From assembly GCF_014217875.1 (NCBI RefSeq), contig NZ_CP059060.1, forward strand, positions 2,232,001 to 2,296,000: a stretch of 64,000 nt of DNA. The letters are read 5' to 3'. Position 1 is the first letter of the stretch; each line of letters begins with the position of its first letter. Positions 32,679-50,609 of this stretch are shown one piece after another. The stretch is from Synechococcus sp. LTW-R. GTDB taxonomy: Bacteria > Cyanobacteriota > Cyanobacteriia > PCC-6307 > Cyanobiaceae. Under the pieces are notes generated by a model. The model saw only the letters and a program-made list of their open reading frames with translations. It searched no databases and was not told the DNA's origin. Made by a program: the position numbers and the translations under genes.

Positions 32679-33233
32679 TTAGCCCTCTTTGGGAGTGACG
32701 AGCTTCACGCTGATCACGTCGGAGCGCGGGATGCGAACAGTGCGTCCGCGGACATTGAGGAGAACGTTCTCCCCATCGCGTTCGAGCAGGAGGCCCTCAC
32801 GCTCGCTGTCGCCCCCCGATTTGGCGTCGCGGTAGCGGATGGAGACCGGGAAGCCGCGGAAACTGCGGAAGTCACGGTCCTCGCTCAGCTCCTCGCTGAC
32901 ACCCGGACTGCTGATTTCAAGGACATAGGCGTCCTCGAGCAGACCGCTGTTCTCGATGGCGTCGCCCAGCACTCCGCTGAAGGTGGCGCAGTTGTCCAGG
33001 CTGACGTCTCCGCCATCGGCAAGACGCAGCTGGACCAGCAGCGTCATCGGGATCCGATGGGTCAGCAGTTCAAGGCCGCAGACCTGGAATCCAGCAGCTT
33101 CCGCGACCTGGCAAGCCAGGCTTTGGAGGTCAGGGAGCAGGGGATGCGGCAAAGCCTGGAGAGGGAACAGGGGAACGGGCAACCCGTCCGGCACCTGCAG
33201 TGATCTGCTGTCTGGCTGATCAGTGGCTCCCAT
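32679..33233 (-). CDS. rimP: Ribosome maturation factor RimP
   Basis: 184 residues from ATG 33233. Conserved parts: LLTHRIPMTLLVQL, VSLDNCATFSGVLGDAIE, YVLEISSPGVSEEL, and the C-terminal SH3-like domain ending IPRSDVISVKLV. It assists 30S maturation. The first 27 residues are not conserved in my memory of the family; a TTG at 33152 (reading PHPLLPDLQSLA) may be the real start. First gene of the nusA-infB operon. Confidence 0.92.
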   Translation of the reverse strand: MGATDQPDSRSLQVPDGLPVPLFPLQALPHPLLPDLQSLACQVAEAAGFQVCGLELLTHRIPMTLLVQLRLADGGDVSLDNCATFSGVLGDAIENSGLLEDAYVLEISSPGVSEELSEDRDFRSFRGFPVSIRYRDAKSGGDSEREGLLLERDGENVLLNVRGRTVRIPRSDVISVKLVTPKEG

Positions 33234-33303
33234 GGAGTCATCACTGTTCAGTCAGAGGTGCCCGCCGGGCACATCAAAAGATTACGCGATCGTCCTCGGG
33301 GCG

Positions 33304-33573
33304 TCAGGCACCCGTACGGCCAAGGTCTGCCACTGGGGGTTCCATGTAGGCATCGCCCGGTTGGGTTTCTCCACGCAGGCTGGGGTCCTGGTTCAGACAC
33401 TGACGCTTTTGTTCGTCGGTGCGGAGGTACTGGCAAACGCGGGCGTAGAGCTTGGAGCGGGTGGAGGGTTGCCCCTGGCTGAAGTGCACCTGCTCGAGCC
33501 CACCCACGAGCCCTTGAATCTCCACCTGGCAGAGGGCGCAGCGTTGACGGGTGCCCGGTGGAACGGAGGCCAT
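33304..33573 (-). CDS. Small cysteine-containing hypothetical protein
   Basis: 89 residues from ATG 33573; longer start 33597 is possible. The N-terminal RQRCALCQVEIQGLVGG contains CxxC that could be part of a zinc knuckle with Cys in ARVCQYL and KRQCLNQDP. The segment NQDPSLRGETQPGDAY is well ordered in look and I recall related proteins in picocyanobacteria. Function unknown. It lies 70 bases upstream of rimP; this gap may hold the operon promoter, but no clear boxes are seen. Confidence 0.65.
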   Translation of the reverse strand: MASVPPGTRQRCALCQVEIQGLVGGLEQVHFSQGQPSTRSKLYARVCQYLRTDEQKRQCLNQDPSLRGETQPGDAYMEPPVADLGRTGA

Positions 33574-33625
33574 GCCAGCTCTATCAAGAAGGGGCAACTT
33601 AGGGCGAACGAACCGCTCGGTTGGT

Positions 33626-35544
<1,919 letters not shown>

Positions 35545-35582
35545 GGCCTGAGCTACGGTCTCGGCTCAGAGAAAACGGCGTG

Positions 35583-36296
35583 ATGGCGGATCTGCAGGAT
35601 CAAATGAAACAGGCGGTGGCGGCGGCTGCCACCGAGCAGATCCAGTGCGGAATGGTGGTGGGCCTGGGTTCGGGCTCAACGGCAGCCCTGATGATTCAGG
35701 CCCTCGGCGCCAAGCTCAAGAGCGGTGAGCTGCGGGACATCGTTGGCGTCACGACCTCCTTCCAAGGCGAGGTGCTGGCGGCCGAGTTGGGCATCCCGCT
35801 GCAGAGCCTGAATGCGGTCGATCGCATCGATTTGGCGATCGATGGCGCCGATGAGGTTGATCCCTTCTTCCAGCTGATCAAGGGCGGTGGCGCCTGCCAC
35901 GTTCAGGAAAAGCTGGTGGCGGTTCGTGCCAAGCGCTTCGTGGTGGTTGTGGACTCCACCAAGCTTGTGGACACCCTCAACCTGGGTTTCCTGCTGCCGG
36001 TTGAGGTGATGCCCGGTGCCTGGCGTCAGGTGCAAGGTCAGCTGCGGGAGATGGGTGGTGATGCCCAGCTCCGCATGGCGGTCAAGAAGGCCGGTCCGGT
36101 GGTCACCGACCAGGGCAACCTGGTGCTGGACGTCAAGTTCAGCGGCGGCATTGGCGATCCCGTCAGCCTGGAGAAGGAGATCAACAACCTCCCCGGCGTG
36201 CTCGAGAACGGTCTGTTCGTGAACATCACCGACCAGGTGCTGGTGGGTGAGATCAACGACGGCGTCGCTGGCGTTCGCGACCTGGTTAAGCGCTGA
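35583..36296 (+). CDS. rpiA: Ribose-5-phosphate isomerase A
   Basis: 237 residues from ATG 35583 (a GTG directly before is an alternative). Motifs: [29 protein letters not shown] with catalytic Asp, [15 protein letters not shown] with catalytic Glu, and [22 protein letters not shown]. It interconverts ribose-5-P and ribulose-5-P in the Calvin and pentose phosphate cycles. It converges with the amidotransferase gene with an 11-base overlap. Confidence 0.96.
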   Translation: MADLQDQMKQAVAAAATEQIQCGMVVGLGSGSTAALMIQALGAKLKSGELRDIVGVTTSFQGEVLAAELGIPLQSLNAVDRIDLAIDGADEVDPFFQLIKGGGACHVQEKLVAVRAKRFVVVVDSTKLVDTLNLGFLLPVEVMPGAWRQVQGQLREMGGDAQLRMAVKKAGPVVTDQGNLVLDVKFSGGIGDPVSLEKEINNLPGVLENGLFVNITDQVLVGEINDGVAGVRDLVKR

Positions 36297-36963
36297 TCCA
36301 GGCTTCCAAGACCTCGGCCAATTGGCGATTGAGTTGATCGCAGCGCTTCCTCAGGTTGGCGCGGATGGCTTCCGGGGCTTGCACCCATGGCCCTGGCGAC
36401 GTCAGATCGCTTTGGCCGTGGCGGATGAGAGCGTCGACCCCTTCGGGGGTTGTTTCCAGATGAAATTGCAGCCCGAGCGCTCGTCCGCGTCGGAAGGCTT
36501 GATGGGGGCAGGGTTCTGTACGGGCCAAGCTCTCGCAGTGCTCCGGCAGGTCGAAGCGATCCCCATGCCAGTGAAAGACCTCGCTTCCGGACTGGATGGG
36601 TAAAGCCCCAGCCTCGACCTCCAGGGGCCACCAGCCAATCTCACGGCTCGGGCCAGGGCGCACTTCGGCTCCAAGGGCCGAGGCCATGAGCTGGGCCCCC
36701 AGGCAGATCCCCAGCAGGGGCAGGTCTTTGTTCATGACCTGCTGCAGTAGCTCGCGCTCAGGGCCGAGCCACGGGTAGGACCGGGTGTCATGAACGCCCA
36801 TCGGACCGCCCATCACCACCAGCGCTTCGAATTCTCTCAGGGACGGGAGGGGTTGCCCTTCAAACAAGGCGCAGGTTTCGACGCTGTGTCCATGGGCGCT
36901 GAGCCATGGGGCAATGGCTCCAGGTCCCTCGAAGGGGACGTGCTGCAGGACTGTGACGCGCAC
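36286..36963 (-). CDS. Class I glutamine amidotransferase
   Basis: 225 residues from GTG 36963; longer frame to 37056 would overlap hisD. The triad is in place: Cys87 in [10 protein letters not shown], His168 and Glu170 in LGLQFHLE. Early motif [11 protein letters not shown] is typical of free-standing GMP-synthase-like amidotransferases. No synthetase partner is adjacent, so the acceptor is unknown. It follows hisD by four bases and may be co-transcribed. Confidence 0.87.
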   Translation of the reverse strand: MRVTVLQHVPFEGPGAIAPWLSAHGHSVETCALFEGQPLPSLREFEALVVMGGPMGVHDTRSYPWLGPERELLQQVMNKDLPLLGICLGAQLMASALGAEVRPGPSREIGWWPLEVEAGALPIQSGSEVFHWHGDRFDLPEHCESLARTEPCPHQAFRRGRALGLQFHLETTPEGVDALIRHGQSDLTSPGPWVQAPEAIRANLRKRCDQLNRQLAEVLEAWISA

Positions 36964-36967
36964 AGCC

Positions 36968-38302
36968 TCAACCCAGTCTCCGGCGGACCGACTCCGCGTG
37001 GCTGTGGAGTCCCTCGCTGTCAGCCAGGGTGCCAACGGCAGCGCCGGTGGCCTCAAGGGCCTGCCGGTTGAATTGAATCAAGCTCGTGTGGCGCATGAAG
37101 GTCTCCACGCAGAGCGCTCCAGCAAACCGAGCCGTGCCCGACGTCGGCAGGGTGTGGTTCGGGCCGGCGAGGTAGTCGCCCACGGCCTCCGGGGTCCAGG
37201 CCCCCATGAAGATCGCTCCGGCCTGTTGGATCTGTTCGGCCAGGGGCTCAGGCTGCTCCACCTGCAGTTCCAGGTGCTCGGGGGCAAAGCGGTCGCTGAG
37301 CTTCGCGGCCTCGTCCAGGTCGCCGCAGACCACGATCAAACCCCAGTCGTTGAGGGCCTGGCGGGTGATGGCGGCGCGGGGATGTCCCTGCAGCTGCTGC
37401 TCAATCGCGCCGGGAATGGCCTGCGCGAGCTCCTCGCTGGTGGTCAGCAGGATGGCCGCCGCCAGGGGGTCGTGCTCCGCTTGAGCCAGGAGATCGGCCG
37501 CGACATGCTCGGGGTTGGCGCTGGCATCGGCAATCACCAGCACTTCGCTGGGGCCCGCCAGGGAATCGATCGCGACCCGCCCATAGACCGCTTTTTTGGC
37601 CAAGGTCACATAGAGATTGCCCGGACCACTAATGACGTCCACCCGCGGGATGGATTCCGTGCCGTAGGCCAGCGCTCCGATGGCTTGGGCGCCACCGACC
37701 CGATAGATCTCGTCGATGCCCGCAAGGTGCGCGGCGGCCAGGACGGTGGTGTTGATGCGTCCGTCGGGACCGGGCGGGGTGACCATGACCACCCGCGGCA
37801 CTCCAGCCACCTTCGCGGGAACGGCGTTCATCAGCACCGTGCTCGGGTAGCTGGCACGGCCTCCGGGCACGTACAGACCGGCACGCTCCACCGGCCGCCA
37901 GCGCCGGCCTAGGCGTTCGCCATGCTCGCCCGTGATGGCAAGGTCGTTGGGGCGTTGACGTTCGTGGAAGTCCAGGATCCGGCGGTGGGCCAGGGCCAGG
38001 GCCTCCTGCAGGTCTGGGGGCGTGGCAACCCAAGCCGCCTCGATCTCCTCTTGAGGGATGCGAAGGGGATCGGGGCGCACCCCGTCAAACCGCTCAGTCA
38101 GTTCAAAGAGCGCGGCATCGCCCTGCGAATGCACCTGCTCCAGGATCGCCTCAACCCGCTGGGCGACCTCGCGGCTTTGACCGCTTCCGGTGCGCTCGGC
38201 GATGGCCTCCAGCCGTTGCCCGGCCTGATGGGCGTCCCGCAGCAGCTCAATCTGCAGTTGCGGGACGGACTCGGCACGGCTTGGAGGGGAGCTGGCGGTC
38301 AC
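36968..38302 (-). CDS. hisD: Histidinol dehydrogenase
   Basis: 444 residues. Conserved motifs RRWRPVERAGLYVPGGRA split across 135-155, GPGNLYVTLAKKAVYG, AGPSEVLVIAD, AEHDPLAAA (metal-binding), PEHLELQ and FAGALCVETFMRHTSLI. It catalyses the last two oxidations of histidine synthesis. It is divergent from rpsT with about 108 bases between starts, in which I see no certain promoter. Confidence 0.96.
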   Translation of the reverse strand: MTASSPPSRAESVPQLQIELLRDAHQAGQRLEAIAERTGSGQSREVAQRVEAILEQVHSQGDAALFELTERFDGVRPDPLRIPQEEIEAAWVATPPDLQEALALAHRRILDFHERQRPNDLAITGEHGERLGRRWRPVERAGLYVPGGRASYPSTVLMNAVPAKVAGVPRVVMVTPPGPDGRINTTVLAAAHLAGIDEIYRVGGAQAIGALAYGTESIPRVDVISGPGNLYVTLAKKAVYGRVAIDSLAGPSEVLVIADASANPEHVAADLLAQAEHDPLAAAILLTTSEELAQAIPGAIEQQLQGHPRAAITRQALNDWGLIVVCGDLDEAAKLSDRFAPEHLELQVEQPEPLAEQIQQAGAIFMGAWTPEAVGDYLAGPNHTLPTSGTARFAGALCVETFMRHTSLIQFNRQALEATGAAVGTLADSEGLHSHAESVRRRLG

Positions 38303-38392
38303 GAAACCGTGGTGCGGCGGTGACTCTTCAAGCTAGTTGCTCGGCCCTTGGGAAGTGGTCCCCGGCCAGGGGGTAAGCTTGTCGACTGCTGA

Positions 38393-38713
<321 letters not shown>

Positions 38714-38724
38714 TTTTTTAGGTT

Positions 38725-38748
38725 GGATCCAAGGTCACCCTTGGATCC
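38725..38748 (+). promoter_or_regulatory. Perfect hairpin between rpsT and tatD
   Basis: A 10-bp perfect stem GGATCCAAGG / CCTTGGATCC with a TCAC loop ends at the base before the tatD ATG (38749). There is no T-tract after it. It would cover the tatD ribosome-binding region and could dampen tatD translation or act as a processing or partial termination site after rpsT. Confidence 0.6.
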
Positions 38749-39570
38749 ATGGCAGTTGCCGTCGCTCTTGAGAGCCTCCCGGCTCCTCTGATTGATAGTC
38801 ACTGCCACATCGTCTTTCGAAATTTCGACGAAGACTTGGAGGAGGTTGCTCAGCGCTGGCGGGATGTCGGCGTCGGGCGCCTCCTTCATGCATGTGTGGA
38901 GCCTTCGGAGATCCCAGCGATCCGAGCGCTCGCCGATCGCTTCCCGGAGCTGCGTTACTCCGTCGGTGTTCACCCGCTTGACCCAGAGCATTGGGCGGCC
39001 GACACACAGCAGGTGTTGCGCGAGGCGGCTCAGGCGGACCCCCGGGTTGTGGCGATTGGTGAGCTCGGTCTCGATCTTTTCCGCGACAAAAATCTCGACC
39101 AGCAGCTGGCGATGCTGCGTCCCCAGCTCGACCTGGCGGTGGAGCTGGATCTCCCGGTGATCATTCACTGCCGCGATGCCGCCGAGCCGATGCTCAGCGA
39201 GTTGCGCGACCGCGCTGAACGGGGTGCCTGTCCCAAGGGCGTGATGCATTGCTGGAGTGGAACTCCGGAGGAGATGCAGGGCTTTCTGGAACTGGGCCTC
39301 TACATCAGCTTCAGCGGCAACGTGACCTTTCCGAAGGCCACCGATACCCACGCCTGTGCCCAAGCGGTCCCCGCCGACCGCTTCCTGGTCGAGACCGACT
39401 GCCCATTCTTGGCCCCCGTGCCGCGACGGGGGAAGCGAAACGAGCCGTCCTATGTGATGGCCGTAGCAGAGCGGGTCGCGGAGCTCCGTCAGGAGCCGCT
39501 CCAAACGGTCGCCTTACAGACCACCCACAACGCCTGTGCGCTGTTTGGACCCGCTCTTCACAATGTATGA
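38749..39570 (+). CDS. tatD: TatD-family metal-dependent hydrolase
   Basis: 273 residues. Metal-binding motifs IDSHCHI, IGELGLDLF (with bridging Glu), IIHCRDA, MHCWSG and ETDCPFLAP are complete. TatD proteins act as 3'-5' DNA exonucleases or D-aminoacyl-tRNA-like hydrolases in different bacteria. It is the last gene before the RNA polymerase operon. Confidence 0.94.
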   Translation: MAVAVALESLPAPLIDSHCHIVFRNFDEDLEEVAQRWRDVGVGRLLHACVEPSEIPAIRALADRFPELRYSVGVHPLDPEHWAADTQQVLREAAQADPRVVAIGELGLDLFRDKNLDQQLAMLRPQLDLAVELDLPVIIHCRDAAEPMLSELRDRAERGACPKGVMHCWSGTPEEMQGFLELGLYISFSGNVTFPKATDTHACAQAVPADRFLVETDCPFLAPVPRRGKRNEPSYVMAVAERVAELRQEPLQTVALQTTHNACALFGPALHNV

Positions 39571-39884
39571 TGTTTCATTGGCCTGGCAGCGAGTCGTGAT
39601 TTATCCGTGCTCGTTGCAGCCCGAAAGCGCTCACCGGGGATCTGGTGAGTTAGCCCATGACCAGTGGTGCGTTGTCTTTCCGGTGCGAGTTGTCGTTCCC
39701 TGCGGTTTTCAAGCGATCTGAATAGGCGCCTCAGCTGGCCAGTCGTCCCGTTTGGGGCGGCTGGCTCTGTCGTCTGTGTGGTGGTGTCGCGCTGACATCC
39801 CCCTTTCGTCTCGATCACTGCTTGGTTTCGAAACCGCTCTCCAGGCCCTCCGTTCCGTTTCACCCGTTCCTGCAGGTTCACCGC
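39571..39884 (+). promoter_or_regulatory. Gene-free leader of the RNA polymerase operon, with hairpin at 39738-39765
   Basis: This 314-base stretch has no credible gene on either strand. It must contain the rpoB promoter, but I cannot place boxes with confidence. At 39738-39749 and 39754-39765 a 12-bp stem (two G-T pairs) with a GTTT loop forms, about 120 bases before the rpoB start. It could be a tatD terminator without U-tract or an attenuator in the rpoB leader. No Shine-Dalgarno is seen just before the rpoB ATG. Confidence 0.55.
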
Positions 39885-42800
39885 ATGAGCAGCGCGATTC
39901 AGGTCGCCAAGACCGCCACTTACCTCCCCGATCTGGTGGAGGTGCAGCGCGCGAGCTTCAAATGGTTTCTGGAGAAGGGCCTGATCGAGGAGCTGGAGAG
40001 CTTCTCCCCGATCACCGACTACACCGGCAAGCTTGAGCTGCACTTCATCGGTAGCGAGTACCGCCTGAAGCGCCCTCGCCACGATGTGGAAGAGGCGAAG
40101 CGCCGTGACGCGACCTTCGCGTCTCAGATGTACGTGACCTGCCGCCTGGTCAACAAGGAGACCGGCGAGATCAAGGAGCAGGAAGTGTTCATCGGGGAAC
40201 TGCCCCTGATGACCGAGCGCGGCACCTTCATCATCAATGGCGCCGAGCGCGTGATCGTCAACCAGATCGTGCGTTCCCCCGGCGTCTATTTCAAGGACGA
40301 GCAGGACAAGAACGGCCGCAAGACCTTTAACGCCAGCCTGATCCCCAACCGCGGTGCATGGCTGAAGTTTGAAACCGACAAGAACGATCTGCTGCACGTT
40401 CGTGTCGACAAAACCCGCAAGATCAACGCCCATGTGTTGATGCGGGCCATCGGCCTGTCCGATAACGACGTTCTCGACAAGCTGCGTCACCCCGAGTACT
40501 ACCAGAAGTCCATCGAGGCCGCGAACGACGAAGGCATTGCCTCGGAAGACCAGGCCCTGCTGGAGCTCTACAAAAAGTTGCGTCCGGGTGAACCCCCCTC
40601 TGTGAGCGGTGGTCAAACCTTGCTGCACAGCCGCTTCTTCGACCCCAAGCGCTACGACCTGGGTCGGGTTGGTCGCTACAAGATCAACAAGAAGCTGCGC
40701 CTGGCCATCCCTGATGCGACGCGCACCCTCACCCCTGAGGACGTGCTCAGCGCGATCGACTACCTGATCAACCTTGAGCTCGACGTGGGTGGCGCCACCC
40801 TCGATGACATCGACCACCTCGGTAATCGCCGCGTTCGCTCCGTGGGCGAATTGCTGCAGAACCAGGTGCGCGTTGGTCTGAACCGCCTCGAGCGGATCAT
40901 CAAAGAGCGCATGACCGTTGGTGAGACCGAGAGTCTGACCCCCGCGCAGCTGGTGAACCCCAAGCCCCTGGTGGCTGCAATCAAGGAGTTCTTTGGCTCC
41001 AGCCAGCTGAGCCAGTTCATGGACCAGACGAACCCTCTGGCTGAGCTGACCCACAAGCGCCGTATCAGCGCCCTCGGCCCAGGTGGTCTGACCCGTGAGC
41101 GCGCCGGCTTTGCCGTTCGCGACATCCACCCCTCCCACTACGGCCGGATCTGCCCGATCGAGACCCCTGAAGGCCCGAACGCTGGTCTAATTGGCTCCCT
41201 GGCCACCCACGCCCGCGTCAACGAGTACGGCTTCATCGAGACCCCGTTCTGGAAGGTCGAAGACGGCATCGTTCTGAAGCAGGGTGACCCCCTCTACCTC
41301 TCGGCTGATCTCGAAGACGAGTGCCGCGTTGCCCCGGGTGACGTCGCCACCGACGCCGATGGCCGGATCAAGGCCGATCTGGTCCCTGTGCGTTACCGCC
41401 AGGACTTTGAGACCGTGCCCCCCGAGCAGGTCGACTACGTGCAGCTCTCACCGGTTCAGGTGATCTCCGTGGCGACCTCGCTGATCCCCTTCCTTGAGCA
41501 CGACGACGCCAACCGGGCCCTGATGGGTTCGAACATGCAGCGTCAGGCCGTGCCTCTGCTGCGCCCTGAGCGTCCCCTGGTCGGCACCGGCCTGGAGACC
41601 CAGGTTGCCCGCGACTCGGGCATGGTGCCCATCACCACCGTCAACGGCACGGTGACCTTCGTCGATGCCACCGCGATCGTCATCCGTGACGAAGAGGGCA
41701 ACGACCACACCCACTACCTGCAGAAGTACCAGCGTTCCAACCAGGACACCTGCCTGAACCACCGCCCGATCGTCAAGCTCGGCGACCAGGTCATCGCCGG
41801 TCAGGTCCTGGCTAATGGCTCGGCTTGTGAGGGTGGCGAAATCGCCCTGGGTCAGAACGTTCTGATCGCCTACATGCCCTGGGAGGGCTACAACTACGAG
41901 GACGCGATCCTGGTGTCCGAGCGCCTGGTGCGCGACGACCTCTACACCTCGGTGCACATCGAGAAGTACGAGATCGAAGCCCGTCAGACCAAGCTGGGTC
42001 CTGAGGAGATCACCCGCGAGATCCCGAACGTTGCCGAGGAGAGCCTGGGCAACCTCGACGAGATGGGCATCATCCGCATCGGCGCCTACGTCGAAAGCGG
42101 CGACATCCTGGTGGGCAAGGTGACCCCGAAGGGTGAGTCGGATCAGCCCCCTGAAGAGAAGCTGCTGCGCGCGATTTTCGGTGAGAAGGCCCGCGATGTT
42201 CGCGACAACTCCCTGCGCGTTCCCAGCACCGAGCGTGGCCGGGTGGTCGACGTTCGGATCTATACCCGCGAGCAGGGCGATGAGCTGCCGCCCGGCGCAA
42301 ACATGGTCGTCCGGGTCTATGTGGCCCAGCGCCGCAAGATCCAGGTCGGCGACAAGATGGCCGGCCGCCACGGCAACAAGGGCATCATCAGCCGCATTCT
42401 TCCCCTGGAGGATATGCCCTACCTGCCCGACGGCACACCGATCGACATCGTTCTGAACCCCCTGGGCGTGCCCAGCCGGATGAACGTCGGACAGGTGTTC
42501 GAGTGCTTGATGGGTTGGGCGGCATCCCACCTGGACTGCCGGGTCAAGGTGGTGCCCTTCGACGAAATGCACGGCCCTGAGACCTCGAAGAACACCGTTC
42601 AGGCCTACCTCGAGGCGGCCAAGTCCCAGCCCGGTAAGGACTGGGTCTACAACCCCGATAACCCCGGCAAGATCCAGTTGATCGACGGCCGGACCGGCGA
42701 GGCCTTCGACCAGCCCGTGACCGTGGGTTATGCCCACATCCTCAAGCTGGTTCACCTGGTGGACGACAAGATCCACGCCCGCTCCACTGGCCCCTACTCC

Positions 42801-43175
42801 CTCGTTACCCAGCAGCCCCTGGGTGGTAAGGCGCAGCAGGGCGGTCAGCGTCTGGGTGAGATGGAGGTGTGGGCCCTCGAGGCCTATGGCGCCGCCTACA
42901 CCCTGCAGGAACTGCTCACCGTCAAGTCCGACGACATGCAGGGCCGCAACGAGGCGCTCAACGCCATCGTCAAGGGCAAGCCGATCCCCCGCCCGGGTAC
43001 CCCCGAGTCCTTCAAGGTGCTCATGCGCGAGCTCCAGTCCCTGGGTCTCGACATCGCGGTGTACACCGATGCCGGCGAGGAAGTCGACCTGATGCAGGAC
43101 GTCAATCCCCGCCGCAGCACCCCCAACCGGCCCACCTACGAATCCCTCGGCGTCGCGGATTACGACGACGACTGA
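39885..43175 (+). CDS. rpoB: RNA polymerase beta subunit
   Basis: 1096 residues from ATG 39885 ([21 protein letters not shown] begins here); open frame to 39822 has no conserved content. All beta landmarks are present: rifampicin-region [47 protein letters not shown], and the C-terminal clamp part [18 protein letters not shown]. Length is typical for cyanobacteria, which lack the large enterobacterial insertions. First gene of rpoB-rpoC1-rpoC2. Confidence 0.98.
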   Translation: MSSAIQVAKTATYLPDLVEVQRASFKWFLEKGLIEELESFSPITDYTGKLELHFIGSEYRLKRPRHDVEEAKRRDATFASQMYVTCRLVNKETGEIKEQEVFIGELPLMTERGTFIINGAERVIVNQIVRSPGVYFKDEQDKNGRKTFNASLIPNRGAWLKFETDKNDLLHVRVDKTRKINAHVLMRAIGLSDNDVLDKLRHPEYYQKSIEAANDEGIASEDQALLELYKKLRPGEPPSVSGGQTLLHSRFFDPKRYDLGRVGRYKINKKLRLAIPDATRTLTPEDVLSAIDYLINLELDVGGATLDDIDHLGNRRVRSVGELLQNQVRVGLNRLERIIKERMTVGETESLTPAQLVNPKPLVAAIKEFFGSSQLSQFMDQTNPLAELTHKRRISALGPGGLTRERAGFAVRDIHPSHYGRICPIETPEGPNAGLIGSLATHARVNEYGFIETPFWKVEDGIVLKQGDPLYLSADLEDECRVAPGDVATDADGRIKADLVPVRYRQDFETVPPEQVDYVQLSPVQVISVATSLIPFLEHDDANRALMGSNMQRQAVPLLRPERPLVGTGLETQVARDSGMVPITTVNGTVTFVDATAIVIRDEEGNDHTHYLQKYQRSNQDTCLNHRPIVKLGDQVIAGQVLANGSACEGGEIALGQNVLIAYMPWEGYNYEDAILVSERLVRDDLYTSVHIEKYEIEARQTKLGPEEITREIPNVAEESLGNLDEMGIIRIGAYVESGDILVGKVTPKGESDQPPEEKLLRAIFGEKARDVRDNSLRVPSTERGRVVDVRIYTREQGDELPPGANMVVRVYVAQRRKIQVGDKMAGRHGNKGIISRILPLEDMPYLPDGTPIDIVLNPLGVPSRMNVGQVFECLMGWAASHLDCRVKVVPFDEMHGPETSKNTVQAYLEAAKSQPGKDWVYNPDNPGKIQLIDGRTGEAFDQPVTVGYAHILKLVHLVDDKIHARSTGPYSLVTQQPLGGKAQQGGQRLGEMEVWALEAYGAAYTLQELLTVKSDDMQGRNEALNAIVKGKPIPRPGTPESFKVLMRELQSLGLDIAVYTDAGEEVDLMQDVNPRRSTPNRPTYESLGVADYDDD

Positions 43176-43254
43176 TTGCTGATCAACCCGGCCCACCCAA
43201 CTGGGTGACCGTCAGATCCCTTCGTTCCTTCAGATCTCCGCGCGCTCTTAGGTC

Positions 43255-49464
<6,210 letters not shown>

Positions 49465-49465
<1 letters not shown>

Positions 49466-50562
49466 TGCCCCAGGCCGCGACGCCACCGGAAGAGGCCCGT
49501 CCCCTCCTGGGGATGGGCCTCTCTGCTTTGGAGCAGTGGGCTAAGCAGCATGGTCAGGCCGCCTTCCGTGGCCGCCAGCTGCATGACTGGCTCTACGCCA
49601 AGGGGGCGCGCTCCCTTGACCAGGTGTCGGTCTTGCCTAAGGCCTTCCGCGATGCCTTGAGTGCGCAACCGCCGTCGGGCGCCTTCGATTGGATGGGGCG
49701 TTCGCGGGAGATCCACCGCAGCATCGCCAGCGATGGCACCACCAAGTTGCTGCTGGGCACCCACGACCATCTGAGCATCGAGACCGTCGGCATTCCCGCC
49801 GAGGGTCGCCTGACCGTCTGCGTCAGCAGTCAGGTGGGCTGTCCCATGGCCTGTCGCTTCTGCGCCACTGGCAAAGGGGGCCTGCAACGCTCCTTGGCCG
49901 TCCACGAAATCGTGGATCAGGTGCTGAGCGTGCGGGAGGTCATGGACCAGCGCCCGAGCCACGTGGTGTTCATGGGCATGGGTGAACCCCTGCTCAATGT
50001 GGAGTCGGTTCTCGACGCGATTGATTGCCTCTGCACGGACCTGGGCATGGCCCAGCGGCAGATCACGGTGAGCACGGTCGGTGTTCCCCGCACGTTGCCG
50101 CGGTTGGCGGAGTTGGCCCTGGAACGCCTCGGCCGCGCCCAGTTCACCCTGGCCGTGAGCCTGCATGCGCCGGATCAGCGGTTACGAGAAGAGCTGATCC
50201 CCACGGCCCATGCCTATCCGATCGAGGCCTTGCTGGAGGACTGCCGCCGCTACGTCGAGATCACCGGCCGGCGGGTCAGTTTTGAGTACATCCTCCTTGG
50301 CGGTCTCAACGATCAACCGCGCCATGCGGCGGCCCTGGCCCAGCTGCTGCGCGGCTTCCAGAGCCATGTGAACTTGATTCCCTACAACCCAATCCAGGAA
50401 GAAGAGTTCCAGCGCCCCACGCCCCAAGCCGTGGAAGCCTTCCGCCGGGCCCTGATGGACCGACATGTGGCCGTCAGCGTGCGCGCCAGCCGCGGTTTGG
50501 ATGCCGATGCCGCCTGCGGCCAGCTGCGGCGGCGCCTCGAAGGAAGCCTCGAGCCTGCGTAG
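49465..50562 (+). CDS. rlmN: 23S rRNA/tRNA adenine-C2 methyltransferase
   Basis: 365 residues from ATG 49465. A radical SAM enzyme: CPMACRFC (Cys126, 130, 133) binds the [4Fe-4S] cluster, Cys119 (VCVSSQVG) and Cys351 (DAACGQL) match the two methyl-transfer cysteines, and MGMGEPLLN is the SAM motif. It methylates A2503 of 23S rRNA and A37 of some tRNAs. Confidence 0.96.
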
Positions 50563-50609
50563 CCGTTGCCGAACAACTGAGGGAGACTGCCCTGCAGTGA
50601 AGGGCGGCC

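Noticed and set aside
39558-41138. 526-codon minus-strand frame opposite rpoB
   Set aside because: Antisense shadow produced by GC3 bias of the highly expressed rpoB.
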